Positions 42,134 through 51,600 are shown, counted from the stretch's first letter. The stretch: DNA of 64,000 nt from Bombella pollinis (GCF_026385485.1 NZ_JANIDX010000001.1:124001-188000); one strand, 5' to 3'. Numbers and translations are program-made. Notes: generated by a model not told the origin, from the sequence alone.

Positions 42134-42775
42134 ATGGCTTATATCATCAAGGAATTATTCGCTACATTGCAAGGCGAGGGAGCCCATGCGGGCCGTGCGG
42201 CTATCTTCTGCCGGTTTGCAGGCTGTAACCTCTGGTCTGGCCGGGAGGAGGACCGCCATAAAGCCCAATGCAACTTCTGCGATACGGATTTTATCGGCAC
42301 GAATGGCCCCGGTGGAGGCCGTTTTGCACATGCCGATTCCCTTGCAGAGGCCCTAGAATCATGCTGGCGCGCCCATGCAGATGACGCAGCGCATCGCTAT
42401 GTCGTCTTTACAGGGGGGGAGCCTTTGCTTCAGCTTGATGATACCCTCATCAAAGCCACAAAGGCCCGCGGCTTTACCCTCGCAGTAGAAACTAATGGAA
42501 CACTCCCCGCCCCTGCGGGGCTTGATTGGATATGCGTTAGCCCCAAACCGGGCCAGTCGCTCGTACAAACCCATGGTCATGAGCTTAAACTCGTCTATCC
42601 CCAACCAAGCCTCACACCAGAGCAATTCGCGGGGCTAGCCTTCCAACATTTCTGGCTCCAACCTATGGATGGGCCAGAGCGCATCGCTAACACAAGGCAC
42701 GCTGTGCAGTATTGCCAAGCGCATCCGCAATGGCGTCTTAGCCTGCAAACTCATAAACTCATCGGGATTGCCTAA
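42134..42775 (+). CDS. queE: 7-carboxy-7-deazaguanine synthase
   Basis: Radical SAM enzyme that contracts the ring of carboxytetrahydropterin in queuosine synthesis. From the ATG at 42134 it has 213 residues and begins MAYIIKELFATLQGEGAHAGR. The cluster ligands follow the QueE-specific CX14CX2C spacing, from CNLWSGREED to CNFCDTDF, and the SAM-binding FTGGEPLLQ is present. The frame extends 16 codons upstream without support. First gene of queE-queC-queD. Confidence 0.95.
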   Translation: MAYIIKELFATLQGEGAHAGRAAIFCRFAGCNLWSGREEDRHKAQCNFCDTDFIGTNGPGGGRFAHADSLAEALESCWRAHADDAAHRYVVFTGGEPLLQLDDTLIKATKARGFTLAVETNGTLPAPAGLDWICVSPKPGQSLVQTHGHELKLVYPQPSLTPEQFAGLAFQHFWLQPMDGPERIANTRHAVQYCQAHPQWRLSLQTHKLIGIA

Positions 42776-42777
42776 TT

Positions 42778-43515
42778 ATGCCCAATGCTCCCCTTTCCGC
42801 CAGCCATCAAGCCGCGCAGAATCGCCGTGCGCTTGTCCTGTTCTCCGGCGGGCAGGATTCTGCAACATGCCTCGCATGGGCGTTGCAGCATTTTGAGCAT
42901 GTCGAGACGGTCGGCTTTGCCTATGGCCAACGCCACGCCATCGAGCTGGAATGCCGCAATACTCTTCGCCACGGCCTAACAAAGCAGAACCCTCTTTGGG
43001 CAAAAAAGCTGGGGGAGGACCATATGATTGACCTCGCCAGCCTTGGTGCCCTCTCCGACACAGCCCTCACCCGTGATGCTGAAATCAGCATGGGGGAGAA
43101 TGGCCTGCCCAACACCTTTGTGCCGGGGCGCAATCTCATCTTCCTCACCTTTGCGGCAGCCTTAGCCTTTCGCCGTAGCCTCCGCCATATTGTCACCGGC
43201 GTGTGTGAGACGGATTATTCCGGCTATCCTGATTGCCGCGATGATACCATCAAAGCCCTGCAAGTCGCCCTTAATCTCGGGATGGAGCAACGCTTTGTCC
43301 TCCACACGCCGCTTATGTGGATCAATAAAGCGCAGACATGGCAACTCTGCCACGAGCTTGGCGGGGATAGCCTTGTGGACATCATCCGCCATGAGAGCCA
43401 TTCTTGCTATAAAGGGGAACGCTCCCATGAGCATCCATGGGGCTTTGGCTGTGGGGATTGCCCCGCCTGCGCCTTGCGTGCTGAAGGGTGGCGGCACTAT
43501 CAGGAGGGGTTATGA
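42778..43515 (+). CDS. queC: 7-cyano-7-deazaguanine synthase
   Basis: ATP-dependent conversion of carboxydeazaguanine to preQ0, 245 residues. The PP-loop FSGGQDSATCLAWAL is near residue 22 and the C-terminal zinc site is visible in SCYKGERS and CGDCPACALRAEGW. It starts 2 bases after queE and overlaps queD by 4 bases (ATGA). Confidence 0.95.
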   Translation: MPNAPLSASHQAAQNRRALVLFSGGQDSATCLAWALQHFEHVETVGFAYGQRHAIELECRNTLRHGLTKQNPLWAKKLGEDHMIDLASLGALSDTALTRDAEISMGENGLPNTFVPGRNLIFLTFAAALAFRRSLRHIVTGVCETDYSGYPDCRDDTIKALQVALNLGMEQRFVLHTPLMWINKAQTWQLCHELGGDSLVDIIRHESHSCYKGERSHEHPWGFGCGDCPACALRAEGWRHYQEGL

Positions 43516-44066
43516 GCGACATCACCCGCACAGAACTCGTTTTTACCCGGCGTTTCTGCATGGGGCATCGGCTTATCTCTGGCTGTAGCGAGCGTTGTGC
43601 CATCCCACATGGGCATAATGAATATGTCACCGTCACGCTCATCCCCGGCCCTAACGCCCCGCAGGGTCAGAGGCTTGATGGGCACCATAATATGATGCTG
43701 CCCTTTGCAGAGGCCAAAGGCCGTTGGCATCGCTTTATTGATGAGCGGATGGACCATAGCTTTCAGCTTTCCACATCCGACCCGCTCTTACAATGGTTCA
43801 CAACACATGAACCCCAACGCCTAGAGCGAATCGTCGTTACACCGGGTGACCCAACAACGGAGCTACTCGCTGCCCTGCTGATGAGCAAACTGCAAGCCTT
43901 CCTCACCGCCCAAGGCGGGCTACTTGCCCCTGCAAGTTTAGAGATTAAAGAAACACCCACCAACACAGTGCGCCTGCATGGCGAGCCGACCCTCTATCTC
44001 CCATTAGTGGACCGCCCCGCAGAGCAATGCTGGTGGCACCGGGCTGATGACAGTACGCGCGATTAA
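43512..44066 (+). CDS. queD: 6-carboxytetrahydropterin synthase
   Basis: Converts dihydroneopterin triphosphate to carboxytetrahydropterin, 184 residues. Zinc ligands are in FCMGHRLISGC and PHGHNEYVTV; the nearby Cys (SERC) and the C-terminal KETPTNTVRLHG complete the QueD pattern. It overlaps queC by 4 bases. The convergent folE gene, 19 bases beyond, makes its substrate, so the four genes cover GTP to preQ0. Confidence 0.93.
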   Translation: MSDITRTELVFTRRFCMGHRLISGCSERCAIPHGHNEYVTVTLIPGPNAPQGQRLDGHHNMMLPFAEAKGRWHRFIDERMDHSFQLSTSDPLLQWFTTHEPQRLERIVVTPGDPTTELLAALLMSKLQAFLTAQGGLLAPASLEIKETPTNTVRLHGEPTLYLPLVDRPAEQCWWHRADDSTRD

Positions 44067-44085
44067 ACCCGCACGCACAACCACG

Positions 44086-44727
44086 TCAATCGCGCATCAA
44101 CCCCATGACTTCCTGCCGCGCTTGGGCATCTTCAGCCCATAAGCCGTAAGACCCTGTCGTGACGGTCGTAGCACCGGGGCTACGCACACCACGGAGGCTC
44201 ATGCACATATGCTCTGCCTCTATCATGACCAGCACGGCTTTAGGCTCCAATATCTCCACAAGGGCTTGGACAATCTGGTCCGTTAGTCGTTCCTGTAATT
44301 GAGGGCGGCGTGCATAGCCCTCCACAACACGGGCTAACTTGCTTAGGCCCGTCAAACGCCCGCCCTCTGGCAGATACGCCACATGCGCCCGCCCGATGAC
44401 CGGCAAGAGATGATGCTCGCATGTAGAATGGAAGCGAATATCCTTCACCAACACCATCCCACTATGATGATCCGCACTGAATTGCTTTTTGAGATGGTCG
44501 CGCGGGTCCTCATACAGGCCGGAGAAAATCTCCAGATACATCTTGGCTACACGCTCTGGCGTATCGCGTAGCCCCTCACGGCTAGGGTCCTCCCCTATAG
44601 CGAGTAGAAGCTCCCGCACGCCACCGGCAATGCGCTCCAACGCATCCTCTGGCTGAATGATAGCCCCGGCTGCGCCTTCTGGCGTGGGTTTTGCCTCTGT
44701 TACTGCCTTTATCATCTTACGCGCCAT
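44086..44727 (-). CDS. folE: GTP cyclohydrolase I
   Basis: Makes 7,8-dihydroneopterin triphosphate for folate and for queuosine, 213 residues. Zinc-site blocks are FHSTCEHHLLPVIGRAHVAYLP with the second Cys in EAEHMCMSLRGVR. The N-terminal 30 residues are variable. It leads a minus-strand folate group: 29 bases separate the folB-folK stop from its start upstream, so folP-folBK-folE may be one operon. Confidence 0.96.
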   Translation of the reverse strand: MARKMIKAVTEAKPTPEGAAGAIIQPEDALERIAGGVRELLLAIGEDPSREGLRDTPERVAKMYLEIFSGLYEDPRDHLKKQFSADHHSGMVLVKDIRFHSTCEHHLLPVIGRAHVAYLPEGGRLTGLSKLARVVEGYARRPQLQERLTDQIVQALVEILEPKAVLVMIEAEHMCMSLRGVRSPGATTVTTGSYGLWAEDAQARQEVMGLMRD

Positions 44728-44756
44728 TCAACACTCCCCATCACCACATAGCCCCA

Positions 44757-45608
44757 TTATCGCCGTGTTACATCCCCGGCTATACGCTCCATCCCTGCTA
44801 ACGCCTCCGCGATGGAACGTCCAGCAATCTCAAGCTTTGGTGCGATTTCCACAAGCGGTTCTAACACAAAAGCGCGCTCAAACAGATGAGGGTGCGGCAC
44901 GCTCAGCGCAGGATGATCGATAACACGCTCCCCATAGAAAAGAAGGTCAATATCCACAGCACGCTCACCCCAGCGACGCCCCGGCATGCGGCCTAAACGC
45001 TGCTCAATCTCTTTGCATAAGCGCAATACCGCTTGCGGGGGCAGGGTCGTACGCCCTAGGGCTGCGATATTTACAAAAGGCGGTTGGTCCTCCACCCCCC
45101 ACGGGGCACTATCATAAAAGGAGGAGACAGCCTCTATCTCCATCCCCTCATAATGGCCGAGCGATTCCACCGCGGCGCGTAACACCGCCTCGCGCTCCCC
45201 CAAATTCGCCCCTAAAGAAAAACCCACATCATGCGCCCGCTGCTGCGCCACCGTCACAGAGACATCTTCCACCGGATGCGGTACAGGGGCAGACGGTTTA
45301 CGCACCGTTACAGAAACCCGCTCCACCACAGCATGAGCCGCCAACACAGCATGACCAATCTGCGCGGCTAATGTCTCTATCAAATGATAGGTCGTATCAT
45401 GGAACACTGCCTCAGCAATCTGGCATAGCTGGCCATAACAGACGGCCTTTTCGTAATCATCCGCACTTGTCGCAGCAGAAAGATCCGCCTGCACATCTAT
45501 TGAGATATAAAAACGCTGGCCGAGGCGTTGCTCCTCCCCATGCACACCATGAGGGCCAAAAAGGCAAAGATCATGCACACGCACATGCGATAAAGGAGCA
45601 GTAATCAC
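44757..45608 (-). CDS. folK: Fused dihydroneopterin aldolase / HPPK (FolB-FolK)
   Basis: Bifunctional folate enzyme of about 283 residues. N-terminal FolB domain (residues 1-115, with DLCLFGPHGVHGEEQRLGQRF and TYHLIETLAAQIG) makes 6-hydroxymethyldihydropterin; C-terminal FolK domain (about 130-270, with SLGANLGERE, NIAALGRTTL and RRWGERAVDIDLLFYG) pyrophosphorylates it. I use the GTG at 45608: it overlaps the folP stop as GTGA and has GGGAGA 6 bases upstream; an ATG at 45632 is also in frame. Confidence 0.9.
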   Translation of the reverse strand: MITAPLSHVRVHDLCLFGPHGVHGEEQRLGQRFYISIDVQADLSAATSADDYEKAVCYGQLCQIAEAVFHDTTYHLIETLAAQIGHAVLAAHAVVERVSVTVRKPSAPVPHPVEDVSVTVAQQRAHDVGFSLGANLGEREAVLRAAVESLGHYEGMEIEAVSSFYDSAPWGVEDQPPFVNIAALGRTTLPPQAVLRLCKEIEQRLGRMPGRRWGERAVDIDLLFYGERVIDHPALSVPHPHLFERAFVLEPLVEIAPKLEIAGRSIAEALAGMERIAGDVTRR

Positions 45609-46483
45609 GCTGTCTCTCCCACCATAGCACAAGCCGCCCCCTCATCGCGCCCAGCCAACAATGCCGCCATTGTAAGGGCATCTTTATGCGCTTGAACATC
45701 ATGCACACGCACCATACAAGCCCCCTCTGCGGCCCCATAAAGATGAGTGGCCAATGTTGCAGGCAAGCGGGCCTCCACCTCTCGGCCAAGCAGCTTACCA
45801 AACAGCGACTTACGCGACACACCGAGCAGAATAGGCCGCTCATAATACGCCCCTAATGCGCGCATATGCCGTATTGCCCATAGATTTTGCTCTACTGTTT
45901 TGCCAAAGCCAATGCCGGGGTCCAGCATAATCTTCTCCCGCGCAATACCCGCTTGCTCAGCCAATGTAAGGGAGTGGTCAAAAAAACGTTGCCACTCATC
46001 CCATAAATCCAACTGCGGAGTAACCTCTTGTCGGTTATGCATCACTGCAACAACCGCCCCGCCTTCCGCCACGACAGAGGCCATAGCCGGGTCCGCCTGC
46101 AACCCCCACACATCATTAATCATCTGCGCCCCAGCCTTTAACGCCCGGCGTGCAACAGAGGCTTTAGTGGTATCGATAGACAATACCGCCCCCTCATCCA
46201 CTAAAGGAGGAATGACAGAGGCTAGACGTCCCCATTCCTCATCCGCCTCCACAGGGGTAAAACCCGGCCTTGTAGATTCCGCCCCAAGGTCCAGAACATC
46301 AGCTCCTTGGGCGCGTAATAGACGCGCTTGCTGGAGTGCCGCCTCCGGGGTGAAAAACTGCCCCCCATCGGAGAATGAATCCGGCGTGACATTCACAATC
46401 CCCATAATGAGAGGACACCGCCCCGGCGATGTGGGGTCAGACGGACCATAAGCCGCAATCTGTTCAACAAGGGTAGGTTTCAT
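45605..46483 (-). CDS. folP: Dihydropteroate synthase
   Basis: Joins p-aminobenzoate and hydroxymethyldihydropterin pyrophosphate; target of sulfonamides. 292 residues with the TIM-barrel motifs IMGIVNVTPDSFSDGG, LGAESTRPG, DPGIGFGKT and LLGVSRKSLFG. Its product step uses the pabB-pabC product made elsewhere in the window. Coupled to folB-folK by a GTGA overlap. Confidence 0.96.
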   Translation of the reverse strand: MKPTLVEQIAAYGPSDPTSPGRCPLIMGIVNVTPDSFSDGGQFFTPEAALQQARLLRAQGADVLDLGAESTRPGFTPVEADEEWGRLASVIPPLVDEGAVLSIDTTKASVARRALKAGAQMINDVWGLQADPAMASVVAEGGAVVAVMHNRQEVTPQLDLWDEWQRFFDHSLTLAEQAGIAREKIMLDPGIGFGKTVEQNLWAIRHMRALGAYYERPILLGVSRKSLFGKLLGREVEARLPATLATHLYGAAEGACMVRVHDVQAHKDALTMAALLAGRDEGAACAMVGETA

Positions 46484-46520
46484 CTATCCGCACCACCTTA
46501 CATACAAGGCATCGGCACGC

Positions 46521-47288
46521 TTAACCCTTCTGCGCGAGGGTCAGGAACTGCTCCATCTGCGCCATATCCAACGCACCGGGGGCAATCGCAGCTTGGCCAA
46601 ATAGGAAGGTCGGCGTCCCTTGCACACCAACCGTTTGAGCTTGGTTTAGATTCGTAGCAAGAAGGCCCATAACAGCCGGGTTAGCCATATCTTTCTCAAA
46701 CCGTGCTAGGTCTAGCTTTAAACCCTTCGCAATATCGCGAATACGCTCCATGCTTGGCTTAGCATTATCTTCCATCAAACGGCGGCGCATCGCATCATAT
46801 TGCCCTTGAAAGGCCGCCGCATAAATCGCCCGCGCTTCCAAAATACTGGCTTCACCCAATACAGGGATGACCTTCTCCACCAAGCGCACATCAGGATGTT
46901 TTGTAAGGAATTGGTCCACCAACGGGGCCATACGGCGGCAATAGCCACAACGAGGGTCGAGAAACTCTACAACCGTAACTTGCCCTTGTGGATTACCCCG
47001 CACCGCATAAGAAGGCGCGGTGGAAAGAGCCGCCCAATTCGTCCGTACAGCCGCTTTTGCTTGGGCATCCTGCTGCGCTGTCGCTTGTTGGCGGATAGAC
47101 TGAATCGCCTCAGAGAGGATAGTCGGGTCCGTCTTTAAGGCATTACGGACAATCTCTATAATAGCGGCACGTTGCTGAGGATTAAAAACATCCCCCTCTG
47201 CCGCATGGGCTTGCTGAAAGAACGCCCCTCCCCCTACAGGTAGGCCAATACATAACGCTAATGCACATGCGGCTACATAATTCTTCAT
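46521..47288 (-). CDS. DsbA/ScsC-like periplasmic thiol oxidoreductase
   Basis: About 255 residues from the ATG at 47288, which has GGAAGG 7 bases upstream; the frame extends further but without conservation. A signal peptide ends QQAHAAEG. After a helical N-terminal region (about 40-95) the thioredoxin fold begins with VTVVEFLDPRCGYCRRMAPL, active site CGYC, and the cis-Pro is in VQGTPTFLFG. The layout matches DsbA-family proteins of the ScsC/Com1 kind, which act as isomerases or oxidases in the periplasm. Confidence 0.88.
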   Translation of the reverse strand: MKNYVAACALALCIGLPVGGGAFFQQAHAAEGDVFNPQQRAAIIEIVRNALKTDPTILSEAIQSIRQQATAQQDAQAKAAVRTNWAALSTAPSYAVRGNPQGQVTVVEFLDPRCGYCRRMAPLVDQFLTKHPDVRLVEKVIPVLGEASILEARAIYAAAFQGQYDAMRRRLMEDNAKPSMERIRDIAKGLKLDLARFEKDMANPAVMGLLATNLNQAQTVGVQGTPTFLFGQAAIAPGALDMAQMEQFLTLAQKG

Positions 47289-47503
47289 GCTCATGCCTTC
47301 CAATACCTTCAATAATATGGCCCTCAGGCCGTCCCTTTTACACAAAACGATCCAAACATCACAATTCCCATGAAAAGAGCTTGCTCTTTCCCTGCCGACC
47401 GCTTTAACGCTATGATGGCTTATCTGGAAGCCCACCATAGCTTTCCACAGTCTGAATGACCACCTACTTAAACGTGACCGCAAAATACTGGAGAGCCGCC
47501 ACC

Positions 47504-48925
47504 GTGCCACAGCATGACAGCCAGACACCCTCATCCTCCTGCCTGTCTAAAAGACCAACCCGCCGGTGGGTCCGCCATTGTGCCTTACTGGCCTCTGTCA
47601 GCCTTTTAGGTGGTGCGCTTGGTGCATGCTCCAGCGGTAAGAGCCTTAAACATCACCTCTTTGGCCCAACAAACGCACCTAATAGCGGTATTGTTGTCGC
47701 TGATGAACCCCAAGCCGCGCTGATTGGGCGGGATGTCCTCGCCCGAGGGGGTAATGCTGCCGATGCTGCAACAGCCACGGCCTTTGCGCTCTCCGTCACA
47801 CTGCCCTCACGCGCCTCTCTTGGCGGGGGTGGGGCTTGTCTTGTTGTCCGCCCCGGCAAAGCGGCCGAGAGCATCACCTTTGTCCCTGTTAATGGCAGTG
47901 GCCCAACAGGCGATCGCCCGGCCTCTGTCCCGATGGTTGCACGCGGGTTGTTCCTCCTGCATCTACGTTATGGCTCTGTCCAGTTTGGCGAGACGATCGA
48001 CCCCGCCATTACCCTTGGCCAGCAGGGCATTACTGTCAGCCGTCTCCTTTCGGACGATATCGCTGCTGTCAAAGCACCGCTCTTTTCCAATGAAGGCATG
48101 CGCGCTCTTTTAAGCAAAGATGCCACCGGCACGGCTGTGAGCGAGGGAGACCAGCTCACCCAACCACGCCTGACCTCCTTCCTCTCCCGCCTCAAACTTG
48201 TAGGGGTTGGTGACCTCTATACAGGTGCGCTCTCTGACGTATTTGTCTCACAAGCTAACCAAGCGGGAGCGGCCCTCACGCGTGATGACCTTCGCCACGC
48301 CATACCCGGATGGACCAAAGCCCTCTCTCTCTCTGATGAGCAATATAGTCTCAATTTCCTAGCTCCTCCCGCTGATGGTGGGATCGGCAGTGCGGCGGCC
48401 TTCAGCCGTGGTCTACCAGCAGAAAATGTCGTTAATGCCTGGCGGCATTCTGGCTCGCACAACAGCCTTCGGGACGCACAAAGCTTTATTACCTCTGGCC
48501 AGAGTGATGCCACAGGCTTGCCCCCGCTCCCTGCCTCAACCTCCTTTGTGGTGCGCGATGGCCAAGGCCTAAGCGTTGGCTGTGTCCTGACGGAAAATAA
48601 CCTCTTCGGTACGGGGCGTCTGGCTGGCAGCACAGGCGTTGTCCTCAGTGGGGCACCACGTTATTACCCCACACCGCTCCTTAGTGCCGCCTTTATCAGT
48701 TCGTCGCGTACCCACATGCAGGCTATCCTTGCGGCTTCTGGTCAAAATGACGCTGCCCAAGCCGTGGCTGATGGGCTACGCAACATCTCCCAAAACCACA
48801 TGGCTGCGACCACCACAAGCGGCTCTGGTGTGCTTAATAGCATTACCTGCACAGACACAAGCTGCACAGGCCATGCCGCTACGAATGGTAAAGGGTTAAG
48901 CGCACAAACCCTACAACATCGCTAA
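47504..48925 (+). CDS. Gamma-glutamyltransferase-like lipoprotein, probably degenerate
   Basis: About 473 residues from a GTG at 47504 (GGAGAG 8 bases upstream); an ATG at 47456 is in frame but lacks a ribosome site. The lipobox LGGALGAC predicts a lipoprotein. The large-subunit half resembles GGT (AALIGRDVLARGGNAADAAT, ASLGGGGACLVV). The small-subunit half is divergent: the usual TTHxS nucleophile block is replaced by a STSFVVRDGQ-like stretch and no PLSSM motif is seen. It is also shorter than a typical GGT (about 550-580). It may be inactive or bind peptides. recA follows. Confidence 0.7.
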   Translation: MPQHDSQTPSSSCLSKRPTRRWVRHCALLASVSLLGGALGACSSGKSLKHHLFGPTNAPNSGIVVADEPQAALIGRDVLARGGNAADAATATAFALSVTLPSRASLGGGGACLVVRPGKAAESITFVPVNGSGPTGDRPASVPMVARGLFLLHLRYGSVQFGETIDPAITLGQQGITVSRLLSDDIAAVKAPLFSNEGMRALLSKDATGTAVSEGDQLTQPRLTSFLSRLKLVGVGDLYTGALSDVFVSQANQAGAALTRDDLRHAIPGWTKALSLSDEQYSLNFLAPPADGGIGSAAAFSRGLPAENVVNAWRHSGSHNSLRDAQSFITSGQSDATGLPPLPASTSFVVRDGQGLSVGCVLTENNLFGTGRLAGSTGVVLSGAPRYYPTPLLSAAFISSSRTHMQAILAASGQNDAAQAVADGLRNISQNHMAATTTSGSGVLNSITCTDTSCTGHAATNGKGLSAQTLQHR

Positions 48926-48976
48926 ATCTAATTCACGCTCTCCCTGTGTGAGACGCATAGTAACGAGGTCTTCTTC

Positions 48977-50071
48977 ATGTCAGCAGGTAAAAACGCCGAA
49001 AAAAGCAAAGCCTTAGAGGGCGCACTCAGCCAAATTGAACGCTCCTTTGGTAAAGGCTCCATCATGCGGTTGGGCCAACGCCCTAAAGAGCAGGTGGATG
49101 TTATCTCCACCGGTTCGCTCGGCTTGGATATTGGCCTTGGGATTGGGGGGCTACCACGGGGGCGCATCATTGAGATTTACGGGCCTGAAAGCTCCGGTAA
49201 AACAACCTTAGCCCTCCATGCCGTTGCTGAAGCGCAGAAAAAAGGCGGCACGGCTGCGTTTATTGATGCCGAGCATGCGCTTGACCCCATCTATGCCCGC
49301 AAGCTGGGTGTGGATATTGATAACCTCCTCCTCAGCCAACCTGATGCAGGCGAGCAAGCTTTGGAGATTGCCGACACACTGGTCCGCTCTGGGGCAATTG
49401 ACATCCTTGTGGTGGATTCTGTGGCTGCTCTCGTCCCCAAGGCTGAGTTAGAAGGCGATATGGGCGATAGCCATGTCGGCCTCCATGCCCGCCTAATGAG
49501 CCAAGCCCTGCGTAAACTTACCGGCTCCGTCTCCCGCTCTAACACCACCATCATCTTCCTCAACCAAATCCGTATGAAGATTGGGGTAATGTTCGGCAAC
49601 CCAGAGACCACAACAGGCGGTAATGCGCTGAAGTTCTATGCCTCTGTTCGGCTGGATATCCGCCGTATCGGATCGGTCAAAGATAAAGACGAGGTGGTGG
49701 GGAACCAGACACGCGTTAAGGTGGTGAAGAACAAAATGGCCCCGCCCTTCCGTCAGGTCGAGTTTGACATCATGTATGGTGAGGGGGTCAGCAAAATGGG
49801 TGAATTGCTGGATCTCGGCGTTAAAGCGAATGTGGTGGAGAAATCCGGCGCGTGGTTCTCATACGATAGTACGCGCATTGGCCAAGGGCGGGAAAATGCC
49901 AAGCAGTATCTGCGCGAGCATCCTGAAATGGCCGATGAAATTGAAAAACGCGTCCGCCAGAGTGCTGGTCTCATCGCTGATGATATGATGACGGGAGAAC
50001 AAGAAGACGACACCGACCTTACAGGGGAAGAACTCCCCTTGGATAACGCCCCCTCAAAACGTAAAAGCTAA
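48977..50071 (+). CDS. recA: Recombinase RecA
   Basis: DNA strand exchange and SOS co-protease, 364 residues. Walker A GPESSGKTT is at about 69-77, Walker B in DILVVDSVAALVPKAE, loop L2 region FGNPETTTGGNALKFYASVRLDIRR, and an acidic C-terminal tail. GAGGT lies 7 bases before the ATG. I could not identify a clear alphaproteobacterial SOS box (GTTC-N7-GTTC) upstream by eye. Confidence 0.98.
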   Translation: MSAGKNAEKSKALEGALSQIERSFGKGSIMRLGQRPKEQVDVISTGSLGLDIGLGIGGLPRGRIIEIYGPESSGKTTLALHAVAEAQKKGGTAAFIDAEHALDPIYARKLGVDIDNLLLSQPDAGEQALEIADTLVRSGAIDILVVDSVAALVPKAELEGDMGDSHVGLHARLMSQALRKLTGSVSRSNTTIIFLNQIRMKIGVMFGNPETTTGGNALKFYASVRLDIRRIGSVKDKDEVVGNQTRVKVVKNKMAPPFRQVEFDIMYGEGVSKMGELLDLGVKANVVEKSGAWFSYDSTRIGQGRENAKQYLREHPEMADEIEKRVRQSAGLIADDMMTGEQEDDTDLTGEELPLDNAPSKRKS

Positions 50072-50079
50072 AATCCTTT

Positions 50080-50108
50080 GGTCCTATGGAGGGTATCTTC
50101 ATAGGACC
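50080..50108 (+). terminator. Hairpin after recA
   Basis: GGTCCTATG pairs perfectly with CATAGGACC around an 11-base loop. Only a distant AT-rich stretch follows. Confidence 0.6.
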
Positions 50109-50125
50109 ACACCCCTAATATTATT

Positions 50126-50392
50126 TTACGCCTCGATATTAAACATACTCACACATTCGCAGCCATTAGGCAGCGTAACATTGCGATAGCTGCACACCCC
50201 TTTTGAATATTCGTAAACCTCTAAAGAGGCTTCTCCGACCCCTGCAATATCAAATTGGCCAGAATGATTCGCACTACCCCCTGTACTGCGATTCGACGTA
50301 GCCGCATCATTCCACGCAATATCAGCAGAAGAAACAATCACCTTCTTATCTGGAGGGATAAAAAATTCTGCATAACCTGATATAGAAACCAT
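50126..50392 (-). CDS. Small orphan protein of unknown function
   Basis: Not recognised. The ATG at 50392 has GAGGT 4 bases upstream and gives 88 residues beginning MVSISGYAEFFIPPDKKVI; a longer frame to 50437 lacks support. The protein has no signal peptide and looks beta-rich, with a Gly/Ser/Asn-rich middle and Cys in KGVCSYRN and NGCECVSMF. It is AT-richer than its neighbours and isolated between recA and the ferritin-like gene, which hints at recent acquisition or an orphan gene. Confidence 0.55.
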   Translation of the reverse strand: MVSISGYAEFFIPPDKKVIVSSADIAWNDAATSNRSTGGSANHSGQFDIAGVGEASLEVYEYSKGVCSYRNVTLPNGCECVSMFNIEA

Positions 50393-50487
50393 ATTCACCT
50401 CGGCATTGCTAAAGCCTACCCGCCTCCAAGCGAGCAACCATTCCCAACTTTGCGAGGAAAATCATTACAAAGACACTAACATAACAC

Positions 50488-50523
50488 AAAAAATCCCACC
50501 TCATTTTATTATGAGGCAGGATT
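50488..50523 (-). terminator. Terminator of the clpP/ferritin-like operon
   Basis: On the minus strand AATCC and CCTCAT pair with ATGAGG and GGATT as an interrupted stem, followed by TTTTTT. Confidence 0.8.
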
Positions 50524-50572
50524 CTACTGTGTTCACCACACTATCAGCCCGAAGGCTAACAGAATGTAACCT

Positions 50573-51571
50573 TTAAGCAGCCTGTTGTGAGGCCCCTTTA
50601 TGGCCTGTTAAACGCCGCCAGAGCTTCACACCACCCAACGCTACACGCGCAGCAAATGGTGCCATCTGAGGCCGCACAAGGCGCGAATCGTACCCGGCAA
50701 AGCGGCGTTCATTCTCACGCAAGCACAACTCCATCAAATCGACAAAATCGACCTGCTTGTCCGTCATGCTCTTTGCACCTGTAACGGTGAAGTTGTTATC
50801 CTGCGTATGCTCCACGCCGTTATCATCAAAGCTACGCACCAAGCTCAAACGCTCATAGAGCAAGAAGAACAGAACGCCAACAACGCGCATCTCAAACCAT
50901 GGGCGACGCCAGAGCGGCATAACCGCACGGTGATAAGCCAGCCAGTTTGCAAAGAGCAGAATATGGCGACATTCTTCCTGCATCACTGGCTCGAATGTCT
51001 CAATCAGCTCCATCGGGAACAGGCCCGCCTTCTCAGCAAGAGAAAACAGCCCAAATGCAAAAAAGCTATCCCAGCATTCAGAGAAACCCGTCACCAGATA
51101 AGCCCATTCCGTATCGCGTGGCTCGATATACGGGTCTTCCGGGGCTAGCGGAATGCCGTAATGCTCGACCATACGGGCGAGCACTTCTTTATGGCGATTC
51201 TCCTCCCACGCATTACGCGCGATAGCATCTTTCACATCCGGGTCATCCAGCATCTCGGCATAGGCAGCCATACGCAGGCGGGCCTTACCCTCTGTCTGCA
51301 CCGCAATATCCCAGATAGGCAAGGAAGTGATGCGCTGCATCGTCTCCGGGTCCAGCTCCGGCCAAGGAATGACGGAAGGCTTGTAGGGATTAAACGTATC
51401 ACGGAACATATCGGCCATTGCCTTTTTATGCTCCGGTGTACCCGGCTTTAGCGGCCCTTTTACCGGGCTGCTCCAATGGCGGGCATCATAATCCACCTGC
51501 TCCAATGTTTTTTCGGAGGGGCTATCGGGCAAATGGGAATAAATATCCGCCAGATTCTTCACGTCACTCAT
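50573..51571 (-). CDS. Ferritin-like di-iron protein
   Basis: About 332 residues from the ATG at 51571 (AAGGAAG 7 bases upstream). The sequence shows two E-x-x-H helices, EENRHKEV and EECRHILLF, plus a preceding helix with Glu in VQTEGKARLR and another with SECWDSFFAFG. This is the metal-ligand pattern of a ferritin-like four-helix bundle, so an oxygen-activating or iron-binding role is likely. Substrate unknown. A hydrophobic stretch near FEMRVVGVLFFLLYERL suggests membrane contact. It follows the clpP gene by 29 bases. Confidence 0.75.
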   Translation of the reverse strand: MSDVKNLADIYSHLPDSPSEKTLEQVDYDARHWSSPVKGPLKPGTPEHKKAMADMFRDTFNPYKPSVIPWPELDPETMQRITSLPIWDIAVQTEGKARLRMAAYAEMLDDPDVKDAIARNAWEENRHKEVLARMVEHYGIPLAPEDPYIEPRDTEWAYLVTGFSECWDSFFAFGLFSLAEKAGLFPMELIETFEPVMQEECRHILLFANWLAYHRAVMPLWRRPWFEMRVVGVLFFLLYERLSLVRSFDDNGVEHTQDNNFTVTGAKSMTDKQVDFVDLMELCLRENERRFAGYDSRLVRPQMAPFAARVALGGVKLWRRLTGHKGASQQAA

Positions 51572-51600
51572 CGATAGGCTTCCTTTCCTTGCTTTAAGGC

